Shown: positions 1 to 8,561, numbered from the stretch's first letter. The stretch is DNA of 64,000 nt from Blastomonas ursincola (GCF_013607875.1 NZ_VDES01000002.1:1432297-1496296); one strand, 5' to 3'. Translations and numbers: made by a program. Notes: a model not told the origin generated them from the letters alone.

Positions 1-149
1 AACGCAGGGGAGGGAGACGTCGCATGGCCATGTGTCGCGCATTATTGCAGTGCAGCGGAAATGTGCAATTGCAAATATGGACGGACTGCGGTTTTACGCG
101 ACCTCAGTTGCATCCTTTGCAACTCAAATCAATCTTTTCGCACTTGCAC

Positions 150-240
150 AATAAGGGCTCCTGACCCATATTGATCATGCCTTTCAGGCATCCTCTCCTA
201 AAAACTTTATCGGGTCAGCCTTCGGGCTGGCCCTTTTTTT
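150..240 (+). ncRNA. Probable small regulatory RNA with intrinsic terminator
   Basis: No open reading frame is needed to explain this stretch. It holds a small hairpin at 177-191 (ATGCC/GGCAT), an exposed pyrimidine stretch TCCTCTCCT at 192-200 that is complementary to Shine-Dalgarno sequences, an A-rich linker, and a strong terminator hairpin at 212-233 followed by seven Ts. Hairpin, unpaired CU-rich anti-Shine-Dalgarno segment and terminator are the layout of several alphaproteobacterial trans-acting sRNA families such as suhB and the alpha-r families. The 5' end near 150 is a guess because no clear promoter was found. It could instead be the 3' end of a transcript from a gene left of the window. 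Confidence 0.45.
212..240 (+). terminator. Intrinsic terminator
   Basis: A nine-base-pair stem (212-220 with 225-233, one G-U pair) closed by a TTCG tetraloop is followed directly by T7. This is a textbook rho-independent terminator on the plus strand. Confidence 0.85.
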
Positions 241-430
241 GTGTCTGGATGGCCTGTGGCCGCAGCCTCTAACCCAGCCGATCGGGCTTGGCAAATCCTT
301 TGATTTCCGGGGGTTTTTTTGCAGTTGCGAAGAGATGGCGCCGCAAAGGATTGCAGTCGCTCTAGGTAAGCGGTGTCATATGCGCTGACCGGCAAGTGAC
401 GCCCATGGTATCCGAATCACGATTCGCGAA
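241..430. other. Intergenic stretch, no gene seen
   Basis: About 190 bases between the sRNA terminator and the DUF4112 gene. The only clear structure is the 12-base perfect palindrome GATTCGCGAATC at 421-432, which overlaps the stop codon of the DUF4112 gene. The short overlapping reading frames here have no recognisable product. Confidence 0.5.
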
Positions 431-856
431 TCACAAGGTGATGGTGCGCGTCGCCGGATGGTGCTTGTCGAGATGTTTGCGGATGATCTTCAGGTTGCGC
501 GTGTTCGAACGCCAGAAGAAGTCGAACGCATCACCCACCAGCGGTACCGCGCCGATCAGGCTGTCGAAACCGACATTGGCCGCCATCCGCGCGAGCTGGA
601 ATTTCGACATGCCCAGGTTGCGCGCTTCCCAGACGATGTACAGCCCCATCGCGCCGGTGATCACGTCGCCGAGCACAGGGACGAGGCCGAGCACGAAATC
701 GAGCCCCACCTTGCGATTGACGCCGGGCAGCGTGAAGCTGCGCTCCAGCATCATTTCCAGCATCTCGACGCGCTGGCGGATCGCCTGCGGATCGTTCGAC
801 AGCGCGGGCATCGCCGCGCGCAGCTGTTCCATCTGTTCAGGCCGGATCGTCTTCAT
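431..856 (-). CDS. DUF4112 family small membrane protein
   Basis: 141 residues, matching the DUF4112 family in length and pattern. The centre carries two similar hydrophobic Gly/Pro-rich segments (around residues 52-72, LDFVLGLVPVLGDVITGAMG, and 97-113, GFDSLIGAVPLVGDAFD), a repeat typical of this family and likely to be membrane hairpins. The C-terminus is basic and His-rich. The function of the family is unknown. A strong GGAGGTGAAAG ribosome site precedes the ATG. It is the last gene of a minus-strand run after two peptide-binding lipoproteins, with a gap of only 27 bases, so it is probably co-transcribed with them. Confidence 0.85.
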   Translation of the reverse strand: MKTIRPEQMEQLRAAMPALSNDPQAIRQRVEMLEMMLERSFTLPGVNRKVGLDFVLGLVPVLGDVITGAMGLYIVWEARNLGMSKFQLARMAANVGFDSLIGAVPLVGDAFDFFWRSNTRNLKIIRKHLDKHHPATRTITL

Positions 857-883
857 CTTTCACCTCCGCACCCCTTGCGCCTG

Positions 884-2347
884 TTATCTGGGGATGACGA
901 CCATGTCCGGCAAGGCGTGCCAGCCATCGGCGGTGATGGCAAAGCCGGGGACATTGCCGCGCACCAGCGAATAGCGGATCGGCGTGCCCAGTGGGATGAA
1001 GATATTGGCCGAGGTGATCGCGACCTCGGCTTCGGCCATCTTGGCCATGCGCACCGCAGGATCGACCGCCCGCCGGGCCTGGGCGAGCAGCACATCGCCT
1101 TCCTCGTTGCACAGCGGGCGCACCGCGCAGGCGAGCTGGTTGAGGAACCAGCCGGGCTGGCGATAATGCGCAACCTCGTCGATCAGCCGCAGATCGGCCG
1201 CCGCGTCTGGCGCCACCAGCCGCGCATCGAGCCCGATCGTCTGAAGGTCGCGCCGGATGCGGCCGAACACCAGCCGCGACCCCGGGCCGCGCGGCATGGC
1301 GATACGCAGCACCGGCAGCGTTTCATTGGCCTGCCGCCAGCGCACGATGCGCCCGCGCGCTAGATCGCGCCGCGCCTCGATGGTGAGGTCGGTCCAGCGG
1401 TCGCCGATCAGCGGCTGATAGCGTTCGAGCCCCAGCGGCACGATCCGTGCGGTCACCTGCCACTGGCCGATGCCCAGCGGCGTCATCAGCGCCTCGCGAT
1501 CAATCGCCAGCGCAATCGCCTCGCGATTGGCGGGGTCACCCAGAAAACCCTTGCCGTTGACCACGAGCAGCCCGAACAGCCCGATGACCGGATCGGCGCG
1601 CACGTCATTGTCGGAAATGCCCGCTGCGCTGAGATAGGGCAGATGCTCGAACCGCCCGCCGAGCACCATCGCGCTCTCGCCCATGGCAAAGCGCGCGATC
1701 GCCCTGGCAGCGCGTTCGGTGCGGACCTCGAGCGGGCGGACCATGCGCCGTGAATCCGGCCCCATGGAGTCGTCGACACGCTCGGTCAGCAATGTCCAAT
1801 AGGTCTGGCGATCCGCGGCCAGCGGCCCGGTGCCGCTGCCGTTGCGGCGGATGCCGAGCTCGGGTTGCGCCAGGATGCGCAGCAATTCAGGCTGGGGCGC
1901 GAGCAGCCGGATCTCGATCACCCGCCCAGTCATCGAACGGATGTCGCGCACCTCCGCCGTGTCGGCCCCGAGCGCGCTCTTTGCCTCGATCTGCAGACGC
2001 CGCTTGAGCGCGGCGGCGACATGCTCGGAGGTCACCGGGTCGCCATTCTCCCAGCGGGCATTGCGCAGCCGGAAGATATAGCTGAGCCCGTCATCGGTGA
2101 CGATCCAGCGCTCGGCGAGCCCGGGCACGATGTTGCCCAGCGCATCGAGACGGACCAGGCCCTGCGAGGTCGCCGCGCGCACATAGGCCGAGCCGGGCTC
2201 CAGCACGGCAGCATCGAGATTGTTGCGGCTGGCCGGATCGATGATCGAGATGCCGAGCGGCGAACTGTCCGAGCTGCTGCAGGCCGCAAGCGCCAGCGTC
2301 GCCGCAGCCATCAGACCCCGAATGGCCTTTTTCCATGCGCCGGTCAT
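884..2347 (-). CDS. Oligopeptide-type ABC transporter substrate-binding lipoprotein (SBP_bac_5)
   Basis: 487 residues from the ATG at 2347; the upstream frame is rejected because it would overlap the preceding gene and hide the signal peptide. The N-terminus is a lipoprotein signal with lipobox LAAC (Cys23). The body has the family 5 extracellular solute-binding pattern, including a GLSYIFRLR-type motif near residues 80-90. Such proteins bind peptides, nickel or similar ligands for an ABC importer. It lies 17 bases after a second, more canonical member of the same family. No permease or ATPase of the Dpp/Opp type is encoded nearby, so the partner is elsewhere or the protein does not serve classic uptake. 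The ligand is unknown. Confidence 0.85.
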   Translation of the reverse strand: MTGAWKKAIRGLMAAATLALAACSSSDSSPLGISIIDPASRNNLDAAVLEPGSAYVRAATSQGLVRLDALGNIVPGLAERWIVTDDGLSYIFRLRNARWENGDPVTSEHVAAALKRRLQIEAKSALGADTAEVRDIRSMTGRVIEIRLLAPQPELLRILAQPELGIRRNGSGTGPLAADRQTYWTLLTERVDDSMGPDSRRMVRPLEVRTERAARAIARFAMGESAMVLGGRFEHLPYLSAAGISDNDVRADPVIGLFGLLVVNGKGFLGDPANREAIALAIDREALMTPLGIGQWQVTARIVPLGLERYQPLIGDRWTDLTIEARRDLARGRIVRWRQANETLPVLRIAMPRGPGSRLVFGRIRRDLQTIGLDARLVAPDAAADLRLIDEVAHYRQPGWFLNQLACAVRPLCNEEGDVLLAQARRAVDPAVRMAKMAEAEVAITSANIFIPLGTPIRYSLVRGNVPGFAITADGWHALPDMVVIPR

Positions 2348-2364
2348 GCCTCGCCTCGCGTCGC

Positions 2365-3933
2365 TCACTTGCCCCTGGCCGCGATAGCAGGGGCCGGAGC
2401 CAGGGACAACGCCGCGCTCGGATGGATGTTGCCTGGATTGTCGATCCAGCCGCGGACCCGCGGGGCGACCAACGCGCCGCTGCGATAGAACCATAGCGGA
2501 ATGATCGGCATGGCATCGAGCAACCGCGCCTCGGCGGCGCGCATCGCGGTGACACGGCGCGCAGGGGCGGGCTCGGCCATCGCGCGGTCGAGCAGCGCAT
2601 CATAGCGGGGATCGTCAAAGCCCGAATAGTTGACCTCGCCCGCATCCGACCGGTGCACCGCGAGGAAATTCTCGGGCGCGGGGAGGTCGGCGATCCAGCC
2701 CGAGCGTGCCATCTGGAAATCGCCGCGCCGCATCGCTGCGAAATGCAGCGCGGGCTCGCTGTTGAGCACGCTCGCCTCGACGCCGAGCGGCTTCCACATC
2801 GCCGCGAGCGCCACCGCCATGCGGCGATGCTCGGCGGACGAGTTGATGCGGATTTCGAAGCGCAGCGGACGCGAAGGGCCAAAGCCCGCGGCGGCGAGCA
2901 GCCGCCTGGCTTCGGCCTGGCGGCGCTGCAGCGGCAGCCGAGCCCAGTCGGGCCGTACGGCCGCGCCGCCCTGCAGCGTGGGCGGGACGATGCCATAGGC
3001 GGGCGCATTACCCATCGGCAGCAGCGCGCGCGCCAGCCATTCTCGGTCCACCGCCATGCCGAGCGCGCGGCGAACGCGCGCGTCGTCGAAGGGCGGCTTG
3101 CGCGTGTTCATCGTGAAATAATAGCTGCCCAGATAATCGCCGGTGCGCACCGCGCCGGGGCGCTGCTGCTTGAGCCAATCATGGCGGCTTTGCGGATAAT
3201 CGCCCGAAATATCGGCTTCGCCCGCCAGGAACAGCCGCATGCCCGCAAGAGGATCGTCGACCGGTTTCCAGATCACGCTGCCGATCGGGGCGCGGCCGCC
3301 ATGCCAGTTCGGATTGCGCTCGAGCACCAGCCGGTCGTTCAACCGCCAATCGCGGGTGCGATAGGGGCCGGAGGTCACCAGCGGGCGCTCGGCGGTCCAG
3401 TCCGCGCCTGGCCGTGCCCGGTGGAGCGGCAGCGCTGCCATCGCCGGGTGCGCGAGCAGCGTGGGGAGCTGGGGGAAGGGGGCGGCGAGAGTCACGACGA
3501 CCGTCGCATCGCCCTCGGCCTCCACGGATCGGATCGCGTCGAACAAGGCGGTGTGCGGCGATCCGGTCGCCTTGTCGTTGAGCCGCTGCCAACCGCGCGC
3601 GAACACCCTCGCAGTGATCGGTGAGCCATCGGAGTAGCGCAGGCGCGGCCTCAAGGAAAAGCGCCAGATCAGCCCGTCGGGCGAGACCTGCCAGCCGCTC
3701 GCGAGCCCCGGCACCGTCTGGCCCGTCCCGTCGAACCGGGTCAGCCCTTCGAACTGGTCTGCCGCGATGCGCAGCGAGGCGAGGTCCGAATAGACCTGCG
3801 GGTCGAGCCCGCGAATCTCGGCATCGGCGAGCCGGACCAGGCGGTCCGGCCCGGGCGCGGCGGCCTGCGGAGCCCTGGCACCCGAACAGGCCGCGAGCAG
3901 GGCAGACAGCAGCAGGATGAGGAGCACGCGCAT
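2365..3933 (-). CDS. Oligopeptide-binding lipoprotein (SBP_bac_5, OppA/DppA-like)
   Basis: 522 residues from the ATG at 3933, chosen because it gives a clean lipoprotein signal with lipobox LAAC (Cys16). The sequence shows the usual landmarks of family 5 solute-binding proteins: [13 protein letters not shown] near the N-terminus, [19 protein letters not shown], and NRKPPFDD-like [20 protein letters not shown] in the middle. It is expected to be tethered in the periplasm and to bind peptides. It starts a three-gene minus-strand unit (this gene, a second binding protein, a DUF4112 protein). No membrane or ATPase subunits accompany it. Ligand specificity cannot be read from the sequence. Confidence 0.88.
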   Translation of the reverse strand: MRVLLILLLSALLAACSGARAPQAAAPGPDRLVRLADAEIRGLDPQVYSDLASLRIAADQFEGLTRFDGTGQTVPGLASGWQVSPDGLIWRFSLRPRLRYSDGSPITARVFARGWQRLNDKATGSPHTALFDAIRSVEAEGDATVVVTLAAPFPQLPTLLAHPAMAALPLHRARPGADWTAERPLVTSGPYRTRDWRLNDRLVLERNPNWHGGRAPIGSVIWKPVDDPLAGMRLFLAGEADISGDYPQSRHDWLKQQRPGAVRTGDYLGSYYFTMNTRKPPFDDARVRRALGMAVDREWLARALLPMGNAPAYGIVPPTLQGGAAVRPDWARLPLQRRQAEARRLLAAAGFGPSRPLRFEIRINSSAEHRRMAVALAAMWKPLGVEASVLNSEPALHFAAMRRGDFQMARSGWIADLPAPENFLAVHRSDAGEVNYSGFDDPRYDALLDRAMAEPAPARRVTAMRAAEARLLDAMPIIPLWFYRSGALVAPRVRGWIDNPGNIHPSAALSLAPAPAIAARGK

Positions 3934-4077
3934 TCCCGCCTGTTTGCCGCCTAAGCGCGCCAGGGGGAAGCGCGAATGCACCGGATCATGCACTGGCGTC
4001 CGCTCGGCTCGCCGCATGGGCGGGAACGGATCGCCGCGCTGACGCGTCCCCTGTTCATTCGCATCACAAGGGAAATC

Positions 4078-4500
4078 ATGACCATGCTGAACAGGAAGAG
4101 CCTGTCGCTGGGCGCCGCGCTCATCGCGGCGACCGTGGTAAGCGGCTGTGCCGGGACCGGCTATAATGATCGCGGCTTTGGATCGTATCGTCAGTACGAC
4201 TGGAACCGGCCCGATCCGAGCTACGGTGGCTATGACGCGGGACGCTACTACCGCGACGACCGACGCTATCGCGAGCGCCGCCTCGGGCGCAACGACCGCA
4301 TCTATCGCGGGCAGGATGGACGCTATTACTGCCGCCGGCCGGACGGGACGACCGGATTGATCGTCGGCGGCATCGCGGGCGGCATTCTCGGCAACATCAT
4401 CGCGCCGGGCGATTCGCGCACGCTGGGAACGATCTTGGGCGCGGCGGGCGGTGCTGCCGCTGGCCGGGCGATCGACCGCAACGGCGCGCGCTGCCGCTGA
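4078..4500 (+). CDS. Glycine-zipper 2TM lipoprotein
   Basis: 140 residues from ATG 4078, preceded by an AAGGGA ribosome site. The N-terminus is a lipoprotein signal with lipobox VSGC (Cys24). The middle is rich in Tyr, Arg and Asp (residues about 28-90). The C-terminal part has a glycine-zipper pair ([19 protein letters not shown] and [19 protein letters not shown]), the Gly-zipper_2TM pattern of outer-membrane proteins such as SlyB/RcnB-like and Rick_17kDa antigen relatives. It is likely an envelope lipoprotein. It converges with glnA across a shared hairpin terminator. The exact function is unknown. Confidence 0.82.
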   Translation: MTMLNRKSLSLGAALIAATVVSGCAGTGYNDRGFGSYRQYDWNRPDPSYGGYDAGRYYRDDRRYRERRLGRNDRIYRGQDGRYYCRRPDGTTGLIVGGIAGGILGNIIAPGDSRTLGTILGAAGGAAAGRAIDRNGARCR

Positions 4501-4513
4501 TTGCAGTAAAGCA

Positions 4514-4545
4514 AAAGGCGCCCCGGGTGATCCCGGAGCGCCTTT
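4514..4545. terminator. Bidirectional terminator between lipoprotein gene and glnA
   Basis: The stem AAAGGCGC (4514-4521) pairs with GCGCCTTT (4538-4545), with an inner CCGGG/CCCGG stem. The A-run on one side and T-run on the other suit termination in both directions between two convergent genes. Confidence 0.75.
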
Positions 4546-4569
4546 CGTGGCTCTGACAGCTACGCGAAC

Positions 4570-5982
4570 TTAGTAGCTGTAATACATGTCGAATTCGACC
4601 GGGCTTGGGGTCGTTTCCCAGCGGATCACATCGTCCCACTTCAGCTCGATATAGGCTTCGATCTGGTCCTTCAGGAACACGTCGCCCTTGAGCAGGAAGT
4701 CGTGATCGGCGGCCAGCGCGTCGAGTGCTTCGCGCAAGCTTCCGCAGACGGTCGGCACTTCCTTCAGCTCTTCGGGCGGCAGGTCGTACAGGTTCTTGTC
4801 CATGGCTTCGCCCGGATGGATCTTGTTCTGGATGCCGTCCAGACCTGCCATCAGCAGCGCCGAATAGCACAGATAGGGGTTTGCCATCGCGTCGGGGAAG
4901 CGGAATTCCACGCGCTTGGCCTTTTCGCCTGTGCCGTACGGAATGCGGCACGAGGCCGAGCGGTTGCGGCTCGAATAGGCGAGCAGCACCGGTGCTTCGA
5001 AGCCCGGCACCAGGCGCTTGTAGCTGTTGGTGGTCGGGTTGGTGAAGGCGTTCAGTGCCTTGGCGTGCTTGATAACGCCGCCGATGAAGTACAGGCACAT
5101 TTCCGACAGGCCGGCATAGCCATTGCCCGCGAACAGCGGCTTGCCTTCCTTCCAGATCGAGATGTGCGTGTGCATGCCCGATCCGTTGTCGTTCTTGATC
5201 GGCTTGGGCATGAAGGTCGCGGTCTTGCCATAGGCCTGCGCGACCATGTGCACGACGTACTTGTAGATCTGCATGCGGTCGGCGGTCTGGGTCAGCGTGC
5301 CGAAGGTCAGGCCCAGTTCGTGCTGCGCGGCGGCCACTTCATGGTGGTGCTTGTCGCAGGGCAGGCCCATTTCGAGCATGGTGCTGACCATCTCGGCGCG
5401 CACATCGGTCATGCTGTCGACCGGCGCGACCGGGAAATAGCCGCCCTTGGCGCGTGGACGGTGGCCCAGATTGCCGCTGTCATAGCTGCGGCCGGTGTTG
5501 GTCGGCAGTTCGATATCGTCAATCGCGAACATCGAGCCGTTATAGCCGTCCGAGAAGCGCACATCGTCGAACATGAAGAATTCGGCTTCGGGACCGACAT
5601 AGACGGTGTCGCCGATGCCGGTGGACTTGAGATACGCCTCGGCGCGCTTGGCGGTGCTGCGCGGGTCGCGCGAATACAGTTCGCCCGTGCCCGGCTCGAC
5701 AATGTCGCAGAACAGGATCAGCATCGGGTCGGCCGAGAACGGATCGATATAGGCGGCGTCCAGATCGGGACGCAGGATCATGTCGGATTCGTTGATCGCC
5801 TTCCAGCCTTCGATCGACGAACCGTCGAACATCAGGCCGTCTTCCAGCTCGTCTTCGCCGATGACGCCGGCGCACATCGTCAGGTGCTGCCACTTGCCCT
5901 TGGGATCGGTGAAGCGGACATCGACCCACTCGATCTCGTTTTCCTTGATCATTGCCAGAATATCTGCGGCGGTTTTTGCCAT
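4570..5982 (-). CDS. glnA: Type I glutamine synthetase
   Basis: 470 residues, full length for the GS I-beta type. It condenses glutamate and ammonia to glutamine with ATP in the cytoplasm as a dodecamer. Visible landmarks are DGSSIEGWK near residue 53, [10 protein letters not shown] (metal-binding Glu), the [14 protein letters not shown] substrate/ATP block, and [13 protein letters not shown]. The adenylylation loop is NLYDLPPEE with Tyr399, so activity is expected to be tuned by a GlnE-type adenylyltransferase. A ribosome site (AGAGGGAAAG) precedes the ATG. It lies 122 bases downstream of glnB in the same direction, the usual alphaproteobacterial nitrogen-control pair. Confidence 0.98.
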   Translation of the reverse strand: MAKTAADILAMIKENEIEWVDVRFTDPKGKWQHLTMCAGVIGEDELEDGLMFDGSSIEGWKAINESDMILRPDLDAAYIDPFSADPMLILFCDIVEPGTGELYSRDPRSTAKRAEAYLKSTGIGDTVYVGPEAEFFMFDDVRFSDGYNGSMFAIDDIELPTNTGRSYDSGNLGHRPRAKGGYFPVAPVDSMTDVRAEMVSTMLEMGLPCDKHHHEVAAAQHELGLTFGTLTQTADRMQIYKYVVHMVAQAYGKTATFMPKPIKNDNGSGMHTHISIWKEGKPLFAGNGYAGLSEMCLYFIGGVIKHAKALNAFTNPTTNSYKRLVPGFEAPVLLAYSSRNRSASCRIPYGTGEKAKRVEFRFPDAMANPYLCYSALLMAGLDGIQNKIHPGEAMDKNLYDLPPEELKEVPTVCGSLREALDALAADHDFLLKGDVFLKDQIEAYIELKWDDVIRWETTPSPVEFDMYYSY

Positions 5983-6104
5983 TGTTGCTTTCCCTCTTCG
6001 TCTATCTGCGATCCGGGCCTTGCGACCCCCCTCGGGTGGAACTGATCTGATTGTTGCGGCCTTGCCGGGGCAGGCCTCTCCTGGAGTTGCGCGCGTTCTG
6101 TTGA

Positions 6105-6527
<423 letters not shown>

Positions 6528-6602
6528 TCATGATATGGCTGTATGAGGCTTTGAGAACCTGCACGCGGCGCGGTCCCCCGAGTCCCCCATTGACTGCTAC
6601 CA

Positions 6603-6619
6603 AACAATTAACGTGCCAA
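6603..6619 (-). promoter_or_regulatory. Sigma-54 (RpoN) type promoter for glnB
   Basis: Read on the minus strand this is TTGGCACGTTAATTGTT: the -24 element TTGGCACG and the -12 element TTGT with the required ten-base gap between GG and the second dinucleotide. Only the final C of the -12 GC is changed to T. Transcription would start near 6592, giving a leader of about 150 bases before glnB. The call is an inference from the motif. Confidence 0.6.
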
Positions 6620-6651
6620 GACGCATTCCGCCACAAAAGCTTGTGTGCGGT

Positions 6652-6664
6652 GCAATATTATTGC
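6652..6664. promoter_or_regulatory. Palindrome upstream of the glnB sigma-54 site
   Basis: GCAATA-T-TATTGC is a perfect inverted repeat lying 33 bases upstream of the -24 element of the glnB promoter candidate. Its place is compatible with an activator site, but it does not closely match the NtrC consensus. Confidence 0.3.
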
Positions 6665-6700
6665 GGGCCGTGATGGAATTGCGGGCAGGCGGGCTTGGCG

Positions 6701-6719
6701 ATGCCCAAATTTTGGGCAT
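6701..6719. promoter_or_regulatory. 19-base perfect palindrome, candidate operator
   Basis: ATGCCCAAA-T-TTTGGGCAT is a perfect palindrome in the gap between the divergent glnB and parD genes. It lies 22 bases upstream of the -35 of the parD promoter. It has no T-run, so a terminator role is unlikely; a dimeric regulator site is the likeliest reading. Confidence 0.4.
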
Positions 6720-6741
6720 GCGCTTGGGGAATGAGTGTGGC

Positions 6742-6771
6742 TTGCCTCCGGCCGCGCTGGTAGGATATAAT
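6742..6771 (+). promoter_or_regulatory. Promoter of the ParDE-like module
   Basis: TTGCCT at 6742-6747 and a perfect TATAAT at 6766-6771 are 18 bases apart. The -10 lies inside the inverted repeat GGTA (6759-6762) / TACC (6774-6777), so antitoxin binding there would block RNA polymerase. The AAAGGA ribosome site follows at 6784. Confidence 0.6.
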
Positions 6772-6794
6772 CGTACCAAAGTGAAAGGACTGTC

Positions 6795-7085
6795 ATGGAA
6801 AAGGCCAGTATCACCCTGACCGACGCGCATCACAAGCTGCTGCATGCAGCCGTCGAAGCAGGCGAATACGCGAGTATCAGCGAGGCGATCCGCGATGCCC
6901 TGCGGGGCTGGGAACTCGAACGCCAGATGCAGCAGGCCGAGCTGGAGCATCTGCGCCGCGAAATCCAGAAGGGTATCGACGATATTGAGGCGGGGCGGGT
7001 CCTCGAGTGGGACCCTGAGGCCGTGAAAGCGCGTGGGCGTGCTCGCCTGGAAGCCAAGAGGAGCGAGCTATCCCAACGCGCCTGA
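6795..7085 (+). CDS. parD: ParD-family ribbon-helix-helix antitoxin
   Basis: 96 residues. The N-terminal half (MEKASITLTDAHHKLL...EYASISEAIRDALRGWE) is the ParD/CopG ribbon-helix-helix DNA-binding and dimerisation domain; the C-terminal half is a charged helix that would wrap the toxin. It starts at an ATG six bases after AAAGGA and is served by its own promoter. The downstream ParE-like frame begins at or around its stop codon, so the two form one operon. ParD proteins neutralise ParE and repress their own promoter. Confidence 0.88.
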   Translation: MEKASITLTDAHHKLLHAAVEAGEYASISEAIRDALRGWELERQMQQAELEHLRREIQKGIDDIEAGRVLEWDPEAVKARGRARLEAKRSELSQRA

Positions 7086-7393
7086 ACATCGTCATTTCCG
7101 AAGCAGCCAGCCAGGATATCGACGACGCCTACGACTATGTGGCGGAGTTCAATCCTGACGCGGCGGACCGGCAAACAGACCGCTTTCAATCGCTGTTCGC
7201 CAAGCTAGCAGAAATGCCCGGGATTGGAGCGCCACGCTATGATCTGGTCGAAGGTATGCGTAGTCGGGGTGTCGGTAGATATCTGATCCATTACCAGGTC
7301 AGTGCCGACGACCTGATTATTGTTCGCGTTGCGCATGGCGCGCGCGATCAAGCATCCCTATTTGCCGAGCTGGACACGATCCCCGATCAATAA
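7082..7393 (+). CDS. parE: ParE/RelE-superfamily toxin with a non-canonical start codon
   Basis: The open frame from 7082 gives about 103 residues, beginning NIVISEAASQDIDDAYDYVAEF, the classic ParE N-terminal strand and helix, and ending RYLIHYQVSADDLIIVRVAHGARD, the classic C-terminal strands. There is no ATG, GTG or TTG in frame from the preceding stop (7016) until GTG at 7139, and starting there would remove the first strand and helix. The best candidate is CTG at 7082, overlapping the antitoxin stop as CTGA; ATC at 7070, seven bases after GAGGAG, is another. Expression may therefore be weak and coupled to the antitoxin. ParE toxins typically target DNA gyrase. The 3' end overlaps map by seven bases. 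Confidence 0.75.
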   Translation: MNIVISEAASQDIDDAYDYVAEFNPDAADRQTDRFQSLFAKLAEMPGIGAPRYDLVEGMRSRGVGRYLIHYQVSADDLIIVRVAHGARDQASLFAELDTIPDQ

Positions 7394-8211
7394 GGCGGGC
7401 GATCGAGGCCCCTGGCGCTCTTGGTGAAGATCTCGCAGCCGGTCTCCGTAATCCCGATCGAATGTTCGAACTGCGCCGAGAGCGAGCGGTCGCGGGTGAC
7501 GGCCGTCCAGCCATCCTCGAGCATCTTAACCGCGTGCTTGCCGATATTGATCATCGGCTCGATGGTGAAGAACATGCCGGGCTTGAGCTCGGGCCCGGTG
7601 CCGGGACGACCCACATGCACCACTTCGGGCGCATCGTGGAACAGCTTGCCCAGGCCATGGCCGCAGAAATCGCGGACCACGCCATAACGGTGCTTTTCGG
7701 CATAGGACTGGATCGCGTGCGCGACATCGCCCATCGTGTTGCCGGGGCGCGCCTGCTCAATGCCCAGCATCAGGCACTCATAGGTCACATCGACCAGCCG
7801 CCGCGCCTTCACGCCGACATCGCCGATCAGGAACATGCGGCTGGTATCGCCATGCCAGCCATCGACGATCGGGGTGACGTCGATATTGACGATATCGCCT
7901 TCCTTGAGCTTGCGGTCACCCGGAATGCCGTGACACACGACATGGTTGATCGAGGTGCAGCAGCTGTGGGTGAAACCGCGATAGCCGAGTGTCGCCGGAA
8001 TGCCGCCACCAGCGAGCATCAGCTCGCGTGCCTTGGCGTCGATCTCTTCGGTCGTCACTCCTTCGGTGACGAAGCTCGTCAGCTCGTCGAGCACATGCGC
8101 GGCGAGCTGGCCCGCCTTGCGCATCCCCTCGAAGCCCTCGGGGCCGTGCAGCTTGATCGTGCCATCGCGCATCGGCGTGTCGGCATTGGTAACGTGGACA
8201 TACTGGTTCAT
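7387..8211 (-). CDS. map: Type I methionine aminopeptidase
   Basis: 274 residues from the ATG at 8211. It removes the initiator methionine from nascent proteins. The five metal ligands sit in the expected motifs: VNIDVTPIVDGWHGDTSRMF (two Asp), DFCGHGLGKLFHDAPE (His), FFTIEPMI (Glu) and QFEHSIGITE (Glu). HGIPG and the THSCCTSINHVVCHG block near residues 80-100 are typical of the type I family. A longer start upstream is rejected as it adds an unconserved segment. Its tail overlaps that of the convergent toxin gene. Confidence 0.96.
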   Translation of the reverse strand: MNQYVHVTNADTPMRDGTIKLHGPEGFEGMRKAGQLAAHVLDELTSFVTEGVTTEEIDAKARELMLAGGGIPATLGYRGFTHSCCTSINHVVCHGIPGDRKLKEGDIVNIDVTPIVDGWHGDTSRMFLIGDVGVKARRLVDVTYECLMLGIEQARPGNTMGDVAHAIQSYAEKHRYGVVRDFCGHGLGKLFHDAPEVVHVGRPGTGPELKPGMFFTIEPMINIGKHAVKMLEDGWTAVTRDRSLSAQFEHSIGITETGCEIFTKSARGLDRPPY

Positions 8212-8281
8212 GGTGGTTCCATATAGGGCAGGGGCGGCGATTTGGCGACCCCTTGCGCGTTCCTGCGGGTTGGGCCTGGGC

Positions 8282-8315
8282 TTAGTCCATTGACTTAGTC
8301 CGATCAATGGACTAA
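8282..8315. promoter_or_regulatory. Operator of the Phd/VapC module
   Basis: A perfect 12-base inverted repeat, TTAGTCCATTGA (8282-8293) and TCAATGGACTAA (8304-8315). The ten-base spacer contains a third copy of the half-site (TTAGTCC at 8295-8301). It ends nine bases before the antitoxin ATG. TTGACT at 8290-8295 could serve as a -35, which would place the transcript start near the ATG. This is the expected autoregulatory site of a Phd-type antitoxin. Confidence 0.65.
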
Positions 8316-8324
8316 CCGTCTGTC

Positions 8325-8561
8325 ATGACCAGCATCGTCAACGTCCATGACGCGAAAACGCATTTCTCCAAGCTGCTCGACCGTGCACATGCCGGCGAGG
8401 AGATCATCCTTGCCAAGGCGGGCAAACCCTATGCCCGGCTGGTGCCGCTCGAAAAGGTGAAGGTGGAGCGGCGGCCGGGGCGGCTGAAGCTGTCACAGCC
8501 GATCCCGGACAGCTTTTTCTTCGATCCTCTGCCCGAAGAAGAGCTCCGGGCCTGGGAATGA
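8325..8561 (+). CDS. Phd/YefM-type antitoxin
   Basis: 78 residues. The N-terminal domain (SIVNVHDAKTHFSKLLDRAHAGEEIILAKAGKPYARLVPL) is the Phd/YefM fold that binds DNA as a dimer. The short tail with acidic and aromatic residues (DSFFFDPLPEEELRAWE) would bind the toxin. It directly follows the 12-base inverted-repeat operator and overlaps the VapC gene by ATGA. No convincing ribosome site precedes the ATG, so leaderless or weak initiation is possible. Confidence 0.88.
   Translation: MTSIVNVHDAKTHFSKLLDRAHAGEEIILAKAGKPYARLVPLEKVKVERRPGRLKLSQPIPDSFFFDPLPEEELRAWE

Noticed and set aside
396-1363. Plus-strand frames overlapping the DUF4112 and binding-protein genes
   Set aside because: They are antisense to well-supported minus-strand genes and lack motifs.
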